This document shows, piece after piece, positions 41,768 through 50,937 of a stretch of DNA of 64,000 nucleotides. The DNA comes from Clostridia bacterium (lineage in GTDB: Bacteria > Bacillota > Clostridia > Oscillospirales > Acutalibacteraceae): positions 1-64,000 of the forward strand of contig JAFQKF010000033.1 of the NCBI GenBank assembly GCA_017397105.1. Direction: 5' to 3'. The translations under genes were made by a program, and so were the position numbers. The notes below the pieces were generated by a model, which was not told where the DNA came from, ran no database searches, and worked only from the letters and a program-made list of their open reading frames with translations. Position 1 is the first letter of the stretch. Every line of letters starts with the position of its first letter.

Positions 41768-44700
41768 TCAGATTTTTTCAACGGTGAGAGTTACGGACTT
41801 GCCGTTGATATCCCACTCCTTGGTATATCCGTTGCCCTGAGCATTTTTAATGCTTTCGGCAAGAACGTTGGAGCAGACTTCCTCAGCGTTTGCGGAGATT
41901 GCGTCGCTTACTGCGCTGCCGTCAGCCTCAGTGTAGTAAACGTTGATATGGTCTACAACCTCAAAGCCTGCTTCTTTGCGCATGGTCTGGATTTTGGAGA
42001 TGATTTCTCTTACAAGACCTTCGTTGATAAGCTCGGGAGTAAGGTTTGTATCAAGGATTACGCTGATGCCGTTATCGGAAACGGAGAAGAGGCCTTCCTT
42101 CTGAACGGTGCTGATAAGCAAATCATCAACGGTGAGTTCAACGCTTTCGCCGTTAACTTCAAACTTAAGAGCGCCGTTTGCATCAAGCTCTGCCTTTGCG
42201 GCGGTGCCGTCAAGGTTTGCAAGATGCTCTCTGATGCCGTTGAGGAGCTTGCCGTACTTGGGACCTACTGTCTTGAGCTGAGGCTTGAAGCTGTATGAAA
42301 CAAAGCCTGAAGCATCGCTTACGAATTCGAGTGCCTTAACGTTGAGTTCGTCGCGGATTATGCTGCAGTAGCTTTCCGCAAGTGCGCTTTCAGCCTGAAC
42401 GTACATAGTTGCAAGGGGCTGTCTGTTCTTGATGTTGGAGCCGTTTCTTGCTGCTCTGCCGAGAACAACGGTATCAAGAACTCTTGCCATTGAGCTTTCA
42501 AGCTCGCTGTCAATATAATCAGCGTTTGCAACGGGATAATCGCAAAGGTGTACGCTTTCGGGAGCGGAAGAATCAATGCTGCAAACGAGGTTGCGGTAGA
42601 TTTCTTCAGCCATGAAGGGAATCATGGGAGCAGCAAGCTTGGAAACGGTTACAAGAGCGGTGTAAAGGGTCATGTAAGCGTTGATCTTATCCTGCTCAAG
42701 TCCCTGAGCCCAGTAACGCTCACGGGAGCGGCGTACGTACCAGTTACTCATATCGTCAACAAAGCTCTGAAGAGCCTTTGCTGCTTCGGGGATGCAGTAA
42801 TTTGCAAGGTAGTTATCAACGGTGTTGATAAGAGTGTTGAGCTTTGAAATGAGCCACTTATCCATTACGGAGAGCTTATCATACTCGAGCTCATATTTTG
42901 TTGCATCAAACTTGTCGATATTAGCGTAAAGAACAAAGAAAGCGTAGGTGTTCCAAAGAGTGCCCATAAACTTTCTCTGGCCCTCTATAACGGCGTTATC
43001 ATAGAAACGGTTGGGAAGCCAGGGGGCGGAGTTGGTGTAGAAATACCAACGGATTGCATCTGCGCCGTGAACCTGAAGAGCATCGAACGGGTCAACTGCA
43101 TTACCCTTTGATTTTGACATCTTCTGGCCGTTTTCATCCTGAACGAGGCCGAGAACGATAACGTTCTTGTAGGGAGCCTCATCAAAGAGAAGGGTGGAGA
43201 TTGCAAGCAGGGAGTAGAACCAGCCTCTGGTCTGGTCAACAGCCTCAGAGATGAACTCAGCAGGGAACTGCTGCTTGAAAAGCTCCTGATTCTCAAAAGG
43301 ATAATGATGCTGAGCGAAGGGCATTGCGCCTGAGTCGAACCAGCAGTCAATAACCTCGGGAACGCGCTTCATCTGCTTGCCGCATTCCTTACAGGTGATG
43401 GTAACTTCATCGATGAAGGGACGGTGGAGCTCGATATTTTCGGGGCAATTATCGGACATTTCCCTGAGCTCTGCAATAGAGCCGATAACGTGCCTGTGGC
43501 CGCATTCGCATTCCCAGATGTTGAGGGGGGTGCCCCAGTAACGGTTACGGCTGAGACCCCAGTCCTGAACGTTCTTGAGCCAGTCGCCGAAACGGCCTGT
43601 GCCGATGCTTTCGGGGATCCAGTTGATTTTTGCGTTATTTTTAATGAGCTGATCCTTAACGGCAGTCATCTTGATAAACCAGCTGTTTCTTGCGTAGTAG
43701 ATGAGGGGAGTGCCGCAACGCCAGCAGTGGGGATAGCTGTGCTCAAAGTTGGGAGCGGAGAAGAGAAGACCTCTCTGCTCAAGGTCAATAAGAACTTCCT
43801 TGTCAGCATCCTTGCAGAAAACGCCGGGCCACTTTGTTTCCTTGGTCATTTCACCCTTTGCATCAACAAGCTGAACGAAGGGGAGATCGTATTTTTTGCC
43901 TACGTTGGAGTCATCCTCACCGAAAGCGGGAGCGATGTGAACGATACCTGTACCGTCGGTAAGAGTAACGTAATTGTCGCAGGTTACGTACCAGCACTTT
44001 TCCTTGGGAGTTACAAAGTTGAAAAGGGGCTCGTATTCTTTATATTCAAGGTCTTTGCCGATATATTCTTCAAGAATTTCAGCGCCCTCGCCGAGTACGG
44101 TTTTAACAAGAGCCTCAGCCATGTAATAAACGTAATCGCCGTGCTTTACCTTAACGTATTTTTCATCGGGGTTAACGCAGAGTGCAACGTTTGAGGGGAG
44201 AGTCCAGGGGGTGGTGGTCCATGCAAGGAAATATGCATCCTCACCCTTTACCTTGAATCTTGCGATTGCTGAGCGTTCTTTTACGTCCTTGTAGCCCTGA
44301 GCAACTTCGTGAGAAGAGAGGGGAGTGCCGCAGCGGGGGCAGTAGGGAACGATTTTGAAGCCTTTGTAAAGAAGACCCTTTTCCCAGATCTGCTTGAGAG
44401 CCCACCATTCGGACTCGATATAACTGTTATGATAAGTAACGTAGGGATTATCCATATCAGCCCAGAAGCCGACTGTGCCGGAGAAATCCTCCCACATTCC
44501 CTTGTACTTCCATACGCTTTCCTTGCACTGCTTGAGGAAAGGCTCAAGGCCGTATTCTTCAATCTGCTCCTTGCCGTTGATGCCGAGGAGCTTTTCCACC
44601 TCAAGCTCAACGGGGAGACCGTGAGTATCCCAGCCTGCCTTACGGGGAACCATATAGCCCTTCATTGTTCTGTAACGGGGAATCATATCCTTGATAACAC

Positions 44701-44884
44701 GTGTAAGAACGTGGCCTATATGAGGCTTGCCGTTTGCGGTGGGAGGGCCGTCATAGAAGGTGTAGGTGGGGCAGCCCTCGCGAAGAGAGATGCTCTTTTC
44801 AAAAATGTTGTTCTTTTTCCAGAAATCAAGAACGGCTTTTTCGTGCGTTACAAAATCAAAGTTTGACGATACTTTTTCGTACAT
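41768..44884 (-). CDS. ileS: Isoleucyl-tRNA synthetase (long, type 2-like)
   Basis: A 1038-residue class I aminoacyl-tRNA synthetase charging tRNA-Ile. Class motifs: HIGH at residues 55-58 in NGKPHIGHVL and KMSKS at 588-592. The CP1 editing domain contains WTTTPWTLPSN. The C-terminal anticodon-binding helices and a long tail are present, without the CxxC..CxxC zinc site found at the very end of E. coli-type IleS. Length and layout resemble the eukaryote-like type 2 enzymes that are often less sensitive to mupirocin; this is inference. It is controlled by a T-box leader. Confidence 0.97.
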   Translation of the reverse strand: MYEKVSSNFDFVTHEKAVLDFWKKNNIFEKSISLREGCPTYTFYDGPPTANGKPHIGHVLTRVIKDMIPRYRTMKGYMVPRKAGWDTHGLPVELEVEKLLGINGKEQIEEYGLEPFLKQCKESVWKYKGMWEDFSGTVGFWADMDNPYVTYHNSYIESEWWALKQIWEKGLLYKGFKIVPYCPRCGTPLSSHEVAQGYKDVKERSAIARFKVKGEDAYFLAWTTTPWTLPSNVALCVNPDEKYVKVKHGDYVYYMAEALVKTVLGEGAEILEEYIGKDLEYKEYEPLFNFVTPKEKCWYVTCDNYVTLTDGTGIVHIAPAFGEDDSNVGKKYDLPFVQLVDAKGEMTKETKWPGVFCKDADKEVLIDLEQRGLLFSAPNFEHSYPHCWRCGTPLIYYARNSWFIKMTAVKDQLIKNNAKINWIPESIGTGRFGDWLKNVQDWGLSRNRYWGTPLNIWECECGHRHVIGSIAELREMSDNCPENIELHRPFIDEVTITCKECGKQMKRVPEVIDCWFDSGAMPFAQHHYPFENQELFKQQFPAEFISEAVDQTRGWFYSLLAISTLLFDEAPYKNVIVLGLVQDENGQKMSKSKGNAVDPFDALQVHGADAIRWYFYTNSAPWLPNRFYDNAVIEGQRKFMGTLWNTYAFFVLYANIDKFDATKYELEYDKLSVMDKWLISKLNTLINTVDNYLANYCIPEAAKALQSFVDDMSNWYVRRSRERYWAQGLEQDKINAYMTLYTALVTVSKLAAPMIPFMAEEIYRNLVCSIDSSAPESVHLCDYPVANADYIDSELESSMARVLDTVVLGRAARNGSNIKNRQPLATMYVQAESALAESYCSIIRDELNVKALEFVSDASGFVSYSFKPQLKTVGPKYGKLLNGIREHLANLDGTAAKAELDANGALKFEVNGESVELTVDDLLISTVQKEGLFSVSDNGISVILDTNLTPELINEGLVREIISKIQTMRKEAGFEVVDHINVYYTEADGSAVSDAISANAEEVCSNVLAESIKNAQGNGYTKEWDINGKSVTLTVEKI

Positions 44885-44923
44885 AACGCTTTACCTCCGA
44901 AAATAAAATTTATGAATTAAAAT

Positions 44924-45145
44924 AAAAAAATCCCCGCCCGTAACAGGACAGAGAAATACTCCGATTAACCACCCGTACGCATACTGCTCTTATGCTTCCC
45001 TGATAACGGAGGGTGCCGTCAAAGCCTACTTGTTGCCTTTCGGTTTGCGATTCGGGAGTGATTTTCGTCCGTGCGGTGAACGCCGGGTTTACACTGCCCC
45101 CGACTCACTGAGCAACACCCTGCAGGGATTACTCTCTCCGTCAAT
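44924..45145 (-). promoter_or_regulatory. T-box riboswitch leader of ileS (specifier ATC)
   Basis: Read on the minus strand, the leader has the Stem I start GACGGAGAGAGTA. The specifier loop reads GAAAATCACTCCC with ATC (Ile) at 45062-45060. A T-box-like stretch ACGGGTGGTTAATCGG comes next, then the terminator stem TCTCTGTCC/GGGCGGGGA followed by seven T. Uncharged tRNA-Ile would favour the antiterminator and allow ileS expression. The T-box core departs from the usual AGGGTGGTACCGCG after GGTGG. Confidence 0.88.
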
Positions 45146-45239
45146 ATCTTTAGGTGATATTATTTTTACAGTTTTGAAGTATATCACAAGCCAAAGCGAT
45201 TGTCAACCGAATTATTATATTTTAATTGTATAAAAAACA

Positions 45240-45268
45240 TTGATTTTTATTTTATCATAAAGTATAAT
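45240..45268 (+). promoter_or_regulatory. Sigma-A promoter of the 45.3 kb unit
   Basis: TTGATT (45240-45245), 17-base spacer, perfect TATAAT (45263-45268), 38 bases before the start at 45306. Confidence 0.75.
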
Positions 45269-45305
45269 ACTAATTTAGAAAAGTATTTTTAAATGGGGAA
45301 TGACG

Positions 45306-45806
45306 ATGAAAGCTTTTTTGTTTTATCTTATTCAGTTTACCTGGGGATTACCGCAGAATCTTGTGGGTCTGATTGCGTATCTTATCCTGAAACGCAGCTG
45401 TAAAACCGAGAAATATCACCGCAGCGTTATAACCTACGTGGACAAAAAGAATTTCGGTGGTCTGTCACTGGGATGCTTTATATTTATCGGTGCAAGCCGC
45501 AAGGATGACTGGCTTCACGATACGAAAATCCACGAGTACGGTCATACCATTCAGTCCCTTGTGCTGGGTCCCGTGTGGCCTTTTGTGATAGCGCTGCCGT
45601 CGGTAATATGGTGCAATACTCCTAAATTTGTAAGGATGCGCAAAGAAAAAGGAGTTTCATATTATTGGCTTTACTGTGAAGGCTGGGCAAATCTGTGGGG
45701 CCGTGCGGCAACCAAGGAGAGTTTTGTAAGTGAAAACTTCATTAAAACGGGCGCGTTCGGTAAGCCCGTAAAGCCTGCAAGATTTGAGCTTGCGAATAAG
45801 AAATAA
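45306..45806 (+). CDS. Membrane-associated protein with HEYGH metal motif, function unknown
   Basis: A 166-residue protein. The HEYGHTIQ motif (H-E-x-x-H, around residue 80) resembles a gluzincin zinc site. Hydrophobic segments lie near residues 2-27 and around 90-105, and the WLYCEGWANLWG stretch could give a third ligand (Glu). It may be a small membrane metalloprotease or a degenerate relative; I do not recognise the family. The ATG at 45306 lies 6 bases after GGGGA; an ATG at 45300 is too close to it. It precedes the symporter gene by 12 bases. Confidence 0.7.
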   Translation: MKAFLFYLIQFTWGLPQNLVGLIAYLILKRSCKTEKYHRSVITYVDKKNFGGLSLGCFIFIGASRKDDWLHDTKIHEYGHTIQSLVLGPVWPFVIALPSVIWCNTPKFVRMRKEKGVSYYWLYCEGWANLWGRAATKESFVSENFIKTGAFGKPVKPARFELANKK

Positions 45807-45818
45807 CAGAGGTGCAGT

Positions 45819-47192
45819 ATGAAAGAAAAGTATTTGAAAACGAGTGAGCTTTTAAGCTTCTCAACAGCCGGATTCGGCAGAAGCATGATTTATAACATTA
45901 TGTCAATGTTTCTGCTCATTTTCTTTACCGATGCCGCAAAGTTAAAGCCTGTTGATGCGGGTGTGCTTATTCTTGTGGCAAGAGTATTTGATGCTTTCAA
46001 TGACCCTATAATGGGAATAATCGTTGATAAAACCAAAACCAAATTCGGTAAACTGCGCCCCTATCTTCTTTTCTCACCTGTTCTGATTATGGTGACAACG
46101 GTAGCACTCTTCTATGCTCCGGATTTCAGCTATACGGGCAGACTTGCTTATGCTTACGTTACATATCTTCTCTGGGGTATCTGCTTTACTGTTCAGGATG
46201 TTCCCTTCTGGGGTATGAGCGCAACGGTATCTCCCATTGAATCCGAAAGAACAAAGTTTATCTCCACGGCAAGAATTTTCTGCACGGTCGGCGGTGTTGT
46301 GCCTACCTTGCTTGTTCCCGTTCTCAGAACGGCGCTTGGTGTTAAGAACGGATATTTTGTTTCAGGTCTTATTTTCGGTGTTGTCGGTGCAACCCTCTCT
46401 CTGCTTGCTTTTTTCGGAACCAAAGAAAGAGTTGAAGCTCCCAGAGAAAAAACAAGCGTTGGTGAAATTGTCAATGCCCTGTTTAAGAACAAGCCCCTCA
46501 TTCTTCTTATTTTTGCAAGTGTACTCGGTTCAACTATGATGATGGTGCAGACCGCAGGCAGCTATGTTTCCACTTATCTTCTTGAAAACACAGGCTTCAT
46601 TCCCAAGGACGCGGTTATGACCGTTATGTCGGTTGCAATCGGTGCAGGTATGCTTTCGGCTATGGCGGCAATGCCTGCTCTCAGAAAGAAGTTTTCACTT
46701 AAAGCAATTTATATCGGCGCATCCCTTGCGGGCGCGCTGCTTCACGGTGTTTTCTACCTTGCAGGATATGATAACATCTACGTTCTCCTCATTATGCTTG
46801 TGTTAATCGGATTCCCCTTGGGTATTTTCAACGTTATCACCTACGCTCTTGTTGCTGACAGTGTTGATTATCTTGAATATAAAACAGGCAAGCGTTCTGA
46901 GGGTACCTGCTTTGCAATGCAGACCTTTATCAGCAAGCTTACGGCAGGTATTTCAACCTTTATTACAAGTATTGTTCTTGACGTTGTAGGCTTTGCGGAG
47001 CCCGTAAATGACGTTGTTCAGACTCAGACTCCCGAGGTGCGCAAGGGAATATTTATTATGATTACGCTTATTCCTCTTGCAGGCCTTGCTCTTGCGGCTA
47101 TTCCCATGGCTTTCAATGACTATTCGGGCAAGAAGAAGCAGAAGATTCAGGAGGAACTCTTTGAAAGAAGAAAGGATACAGTTGATGGATGA
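45819..47192 (+). CDS. GPH-family sugar:cation symporter (MFS)
   Basis: A 457-residue, 12-helix transporter of the glycoside-pentoside-hexuronide family. N-terminal helix 1 begins GFGRSMIYNIMSMFLLIFFTD; the loop motif DAFNDPIMGIIVDKTKTKFGKLRPY between helices 2 and 3 is the family signature. The C-terminal half shows the VADSVDYLEYKTGKRSEG motif. The neighbouring araB and araD suggest an arabinose- or arabinoside-type substrate, but the substrate is not coded in these motifs. RBS AGAGGTG; it overlaps the next gene by 8 bases. Confidence 0.92.
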   Translation: MKEKYLKTSELLSFSTAGFGRSMIYNIMSMFLLIFFTDAAKLKPVDAGVLILVARVFDAFNDPIMGIIVDKTKTKFGKLRPYLLFSPVLIMVTTVALFYAPDFSYTGRLAYAYVTYLLWGICFTVQDVPFWGMSATVSPIESERTKFISTARIFCTVGGVVPTLLVPVLRTALGVKNGYFVSGLIFGVVGATLSLLAFFGTKERVEAPREKTSVGEIVNALFKNKPLILLIFASVLGSTMMMVQTAGSYVSTYLLENTGFIPKDAVMTVMSVAIGAGMLSAMAAMPALRKKFSLKAIYIGASLAGALLHGVFYLAGYDNIYVLLIMLVLIGFPLGIFNVITYALVADSVDYLEYKTGKRSEGTCFAMQTFISKLTAGISTFITSIVLDVVGFAEPVNDVVQTQTPEVRKGIFIMITLIPLAGLALAAIPMAFNDYSGKKKQKIQEELFERRKDTVDG

Positions 47193-47775
47193 ATATATTG
47201 AAAGTCCTGTAAGCGAGAATAATGACGTGCTTGAGGGCTATGACGCTTTTTCTGCGGGCGTGGAGCTCGGCGGATTAAGAAACACGGCGCAGATTAAAAT
47301 TCTTATAGGTTTCCTTGTGAAAAGCATGGAAAGTCCCATGACACGCGATAAAATCATTGAAGCGCTTCAGATTCACGGCCTTGCAAACTATTTTGACTTA
47401 AGCCAGGCGGTTGAAGAAATGATAAAGATCGGCAGCCTCAAGTGCGGCGAGGATTCAACTCTCACTATAACTCAAAAGGGCAGGGATGCCGTTGCGGCGC
47501 TTGAGAATGAAATACCGAGAACGGTGCGCGAAAAGGCGCTCAACGATGCCATAAAGCTTCAGACCCGTGAACGCAGGGAGAATGAAAACAAGGTAAGCGT
47601 GGAGTGGCTTGAAAAGGGCGCAAACGTAACCTTCAGCCTGCATAACGGTGACGACGTGCTTATGAAGCTTACGGTTTACGCTGCCGACGATTTTCAGGTT
47701 GAAAAAATAAAAACGAATTTCTATAAAGACCCCGTAAGTCTTTATGCAAATATAGTAGCTTCATTATTTACTTAA
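47185..47775 (+). CDS. DUF4364 winged-helix protein
   Basis: A 196-residue protein of the clostridial DUF4364 family. The first 100 residues form a winged-helix-like region ([38 protein letters not shown]), and the remainder is a small beta domain. It may be a transcription regulator, but DNA binding is unproven. The start at 47185 has AAAGGA upstream; the first 8 bases overlap the symporter gene. Its place between a sugar symporter and araB makes it a candidate local regulator. Confidence 0.85.
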   Translation: MDEYIESPVSENNDVLEGYDAFSAGVELGGLRNTAQIKILIGFLVKSMESPMTRDKIIEALQIHGLANYFDLSQAVEEMIKIGSLKCGEDSTLTITQKGRDAVAALENEIPRTVREKALNDAIKLQTRERRENENKVSVEWLEKGANVTFSLHNGDDVLMKLTVYAADDFQVEKIKTNFYKDPVSLYANIVASLFT

Positions 47776-47795
47776 TAACGAAAGGAAAAATTACG

Positions 47796-49457
47796 ATGGC
47801 AAAATATGCAATAGGAATTGACTACGGTACTCTCTCGGGCAGAGCACTTCTTGTAAACACCGCAACGGGTGAAGAGATTGCAACCGCTGTTTTTGAATAT
47901 CCTCATCAGGTTATGGATGAATATCTTCCCTGCGGCAAAAAGCTCGGCATGGACTGGGCACTTCAGCATCCTCAGGATTACGTTGACGTGCTTGCAAACA
48001 CCATTCCTCAGGTGCTCAAGGATTCGGGCGTTGACGCAGCTGACGTTATAGGCGTTGGCGTTGATTTTACTGCCTGCACAATGCTCCCCATCCTCAGCGA
48101 TTCCACTCCTCTTTGCTTTCTTCCCGAGTATGAGGAGAATCCTCACGCATACGTAAAGCTCTGGAAGCACCATGCCGCTCAGCCTCATGCAAACAAGCTC
48201 AATGAGGTTGCAAAAGAGCTTAACGTTGACTGGCTTGATACTTTCGGCGGTAAGATTTCATCCGAATGGCTCATTCCTAAAATCTGGCAGATTCTTGATG
48301 AAGACCCCGATTTGTACGCAAAGGCTGATAAATTCATTGAAGCATCTGACTGGATTGTATGGCAGATGACGGGCGTTGAGGCAAGAAATGCCTGCTGTGC
48401 AGGATATAAAGCTCTCTGGAACAAGAAAAACGGCTATCCTCCCAAGTCATTCTTCAAGGCTCTTGATGAAAGGCTTGAAAACGTTGTAGAGGAAAAGCTT
48501 TCTACAGATATCAGACCCATCGGTGACAAAGCTGGTGAAATCACTGCCGAAATGGCAGCGCTTACAGGTCTTAAGGAAGGCACAGCCGTTGCGGTTGGCA
48601 GCGTTGATGCTCACGTTTTCGTTCCTGCGGTAGGTATTACAGGCGAGGGTGAGATGCTTGCAATTATGGGCACTTCCACCTGCCATATGCTTCTCGGCAA
48701 GGAAGAAAAGCAGGTTCCCGGTATGTGCGGCGTTGTTGAGGATGCCATTATGCCCGGCCTTTTCGGCTTTGAAGCAGGTCAGTGCTGCGTAGGCGACTCC
48801 TTCCAGTGGTTTATCGATAATTGCCTTAGTGAAAGCGTTGTAAATGAAGCTAAGGAAAGAAATATAAGTGTCCACAAGCTCCTCAGAGAAAAATGCGAAG
48901 CCAAGAAACCCGGCGAAAGCGGTCTGCTTGCGCTTGACTGGTTTAACGGCAACCGCTCCGTTTTGTGTGATATCGACCTTACGGGTATGATTCTCGGCAT
49001 GACTCTTCAGACGAAGCCTGAGGATATATACAGAGCTCTTATTGAATCCACAGCTTACGGCACAAGAATGATTGTTGACACCTTCAATGAGAATAACGTT
49101 AAGGTAAACACCTTCTATGCTGCTGGCGGTATTTCTCAGAAAGACCCCATGACCATGCAGATTTATGCCGACGTTCTCAGAATGCCTGTTAAGATTGCAG
49201 GTACAACCCAGGGCGGTGCACTCGGCAGCGCAATCTTCGGCGCAGTTGCGGCAGGTAAGGCAAACGGCGGATATGACGACGTTTATGAAGCAGCAGCCGT
49301 AATGGGCAAGGTAAAGGATGAAATCTTCTACCCCAACGAGGAAAATTCCGATATTTACGATAAGCTCTATGCAGAATACAAGACCCTTCACGATTATTTC
49401 GGCAGAGGTGAAAATGACGTTATGAAGCGCCTTAAGAGAATCGCTTCGGAGGGTTGA
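47796..49457 (+). CDS. araB: Ribulokinase
   Basis: A 553-residue FGGY-family kinase that phosphorylates L-ribulose to L-ribulose 5-phosphate. The N-terminal [15 protein letters not shown] is the ATP phosphate-1 loop; [13 protein letters not shown] is the AraB-specific stretch that separates it from xylulo-, rhamnulo- and glycerol kinases; [20 protein letters not shown] and the following [13 protein letters not shown] complete the ATP site. It is followed by araD after 4 bases, whose Shine-Dalgarno lies in the araB stop region. Confidence 0.95.
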   Translation: MAKYAIGIDYGTLSGRALLVNTATGEEIATAVFEYPHQVMDEYLPCGKKLGMDWALQHPQDYVDVLANTIPQVLKDSGVDAADVIGVGVDFTACTMLPILSDSTPLCFLPEYEENPHAYVKLWKHHAAQPHANKLNEVAKELNVDWLDTFGGKISSEWLIPKIWQILDEDPDLYAKADKFIEASDWIVWQMTGVEARNACCAGYKALWNKKNGYPPKSFFKALDERLENVVEEKLSTDIRPIGDKAGEITAEMAALTGLKEGTAVAVGSVDAHVFVPAVGITGEGEMLAIMGTSTCHMLLGKEEKQVPGMCGVVEDAIMPGLFGFEAGQCCVGDSFQWFIDNCLSESVVNEAKERNISVHKLLREKCEAKKPGESGLLALDWFNGNRSVLCDIDLTGMILGMTLQTKPEDIYRALIESTAYGTRMIVDTFNENNVKVNTFYAAGGISQKDPMTMQIYADVLRMPVKIAGTTQGGALGSAIFGAVAAGKANGGYDDVYEAAAVMGKVKDEIFYPNEENSDIYDKLYAEYKTLHDYFGRGENDVMKRLKRIASEG

Positions 49458-49461
49458 GCCA

Positions 49462-50148
49462 ATGCTTGAAGAACTTAAAAATCAAGTGCTTGAGGCTAAT
49501 CTCAGGCTTGTTGAATACGGCCTTGTTCTCTTCACGTGGGGTAACGTTTCGGGTATAGACCGTGAAAAAGGGCTTGTTGTTATAAAGCCTTCAGGCGTTG
49601 ATTATTCGGTGCTCAAGGCGCAGGATTTATCCGTGCTTGACCTTGAGGGGAATCTTATTGAGGGTCTCAAGCCCTCGTCTGATACTCCTACCCACCTTGA
49701 GCTTTACAGGCGTTTTCCTGAAATCGGCGGAGTTGCACATACCCATTCCACCTGTGCGGTTGCTTTTGCTCAGGCGGCAAAAGGAATAAAGCCTTACGGC
49801 ACAACCCATGCGGATTTTGCATTTGGCGAAATTCCCTGTACCCGTGATCTGACTCAGGCAGAAATTAACGGCGAATATGAACTTAATACGGGTAAGGTTA
49901 TAGCGGAGCGCTTTGAAACAGGCGGTATCGATTATAATGCCGTGCCTGCAGTGCTCGTTCATTCCCACGGACCTTTCACCTGGGGTAAGGATTGCTATGA
50001 TGCGGCAAAGAATTCCGCAATTCTTGAGGAGGTTGCCGTAATGGCTCTTATGAGCGAAACTCTCGGCGCATCCGAAGCATCCAAGGCTATCCAGAGTAAG
50101 CACTATTTCAGAAAACACGGAGCAAATGCCTATTACGGTCAGGGCTGA
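49462..50148 (+). CDS. araD: L-ribulose-5-phosphate 4-epimerase
   Basis: A 228-residue class II aldolase-fold zinc enzyme making D-xylulose 5-phosphate, feeding the pentose-phosphate pathway. Ligand and signature motifs: TWGNVSGIDRE, SSDTPTHLELYRRFPEIGGVAHTHS (zinc His pair), and VLVHSHGPFTWGKD. Together with AraB it forms the lower part of L-arabinose use; araA is absent from this window. Confidence 0.95.
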   Translation: MLEELKNQVLEANLRLVEYGLVLFTWGNVSGIDREKGLVVIKPSGVDYSVLKAQDLSVLDLEGNLIEGLKPSSDTPTHLELYRRFPEIGGVAHTHSTCAVAFAQAAKGIKPYGTTHADFAFGEIPCTRDLTQAEINGEYELNTGKVIAERFETGGIDYNAVPAVLVHSHGPFTWGKDCYDAAKNSAILEEVAVMALMSETLGASEASKAIQSKHYFRKHGANAYYGQG

Positions 50149-50171
50149 TTAAATATTAAGGAGATTACAGT

Positions 50172-50936
50172 ATGGCTAAATGTCCTAAGTGCGGATATTC
50201 TCTTAAAATATGGGATGTAAAAGCGGAATGCCCTAAGTGCGGAGTCAACATCCCCAACTATGATTGGGAAAACAGACTTGAGCAGGATTCGATAAAAGCG
50301 GAGGCAGCTTTTGCAAAGCTTAACAATACCCTTGCAAGGCTTAAGTATGCCTTTGTGGGAACGAAGCTCAGGATTGCACGGATTCCGATAAGCGTGTTGC
50401 CGCTGTTTTCGTTTTTACTTCCTCTCGGCACGCTCAGCGTATCTCTTCCCTTTATGGGTGATAAGGATTACACCGTAAATATTATCACCATAATAATGAA
50501 TGTGTTTATGAAATTCGATATCGGCGGAATGTTCGGCTTTGCAACCTCTGACATCACGGGTGAGGCAGGTATGAGCTTTTTGCTTGCGCTTGTAACCTTG
50601 CTTCTCAGCATGGCAACGCTGATTGTAAGCCTGTTTTTCCTCATATTCAATTATAAGAATCTTCACAGTCTCGGTCTGTTTTTCACAAACCTGTTCGGCG
50701 CAATTTTTATGGCGGCGAGCGGATACTTCTACGCCGATTTTATGGACACCATGCTTTCAAGCACCGTTACTGCAGTAAAAGACGGCGGAGTTGCTTTCGG
50801 TCTTTTTATCGGAGTTGCACTCTTCCTCGCTTCATCAATTACCAACCTTTGCGTTGCAAAGAGTGAGGTTAATCTCCCCGAGGGTGTTACGGAAAACAAA
50901 ACCGCCAAGGAGAAATCCTCAGCGGTAATTGAATAA
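50172..50936 (+). CDS. Zinc-ribbon multi-pass membrane protein, function unknown
   Basis: A 254-residue protein. Residues 4-7 and 21-24 are CPKCG/CPKCG pairs forming one zinc ribbon, followed by a helical charged region and about four transmembrane segments (near 75-95, 130-160, 165-185, 205-230). The C-terminal tail is polar. I do not recognise the family. It follows araD by 23 bases with GGAG upstream, so it may be part of the unit. It converges on hemW with 1 base between the stops. Confidence 0.72.
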   Translation: MAKCPKCGYSLKIWDVKAECPKCGVNIPNYDWENRLEQDSIKAEAAFAKLNNTLARLKYAFVGTKLRIARIPISVLPLFSFLLPLGTLSVSLPFMGDKDYTVNIITIIMNVFMKFDIGGMFGFATSDITGEAGMSFLLALVTLLLSMATLIVSLFFLIFNYKNLHSLGLFFTNLFGAIFMAASGYFYADFMDTMLSSTVTAVKDGGVAFGLFIGVALFLASSITNLCVAKSEVNLPEGVTENKTAKEKSSAVIE

Positions 50937-50937
50937 T

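Noticed and set aside
43424..44194. 256-codon frame opposite ileS
   Set aside because: Shadow of a long conserved synthetase gene; no ribosome site and no motif.
45030..45233. 67-codon ORF upstream of ileS
   Set aside because: It lies antisense to the T-box leader and has no ribosome site.
48447..49391. 314-codon frame opposite araB
   Set aside because: A shadow of the araB reading frame; its Cys/Asn-rich product has no family features.
47796..49457. Rhamnulokinase instead of ribulokinase
   Set aside because: The gene has the AraB-type GVDFTACT motif, AraB length (553), and sits beside araD; RhaB is shorter and lacks this stretch.
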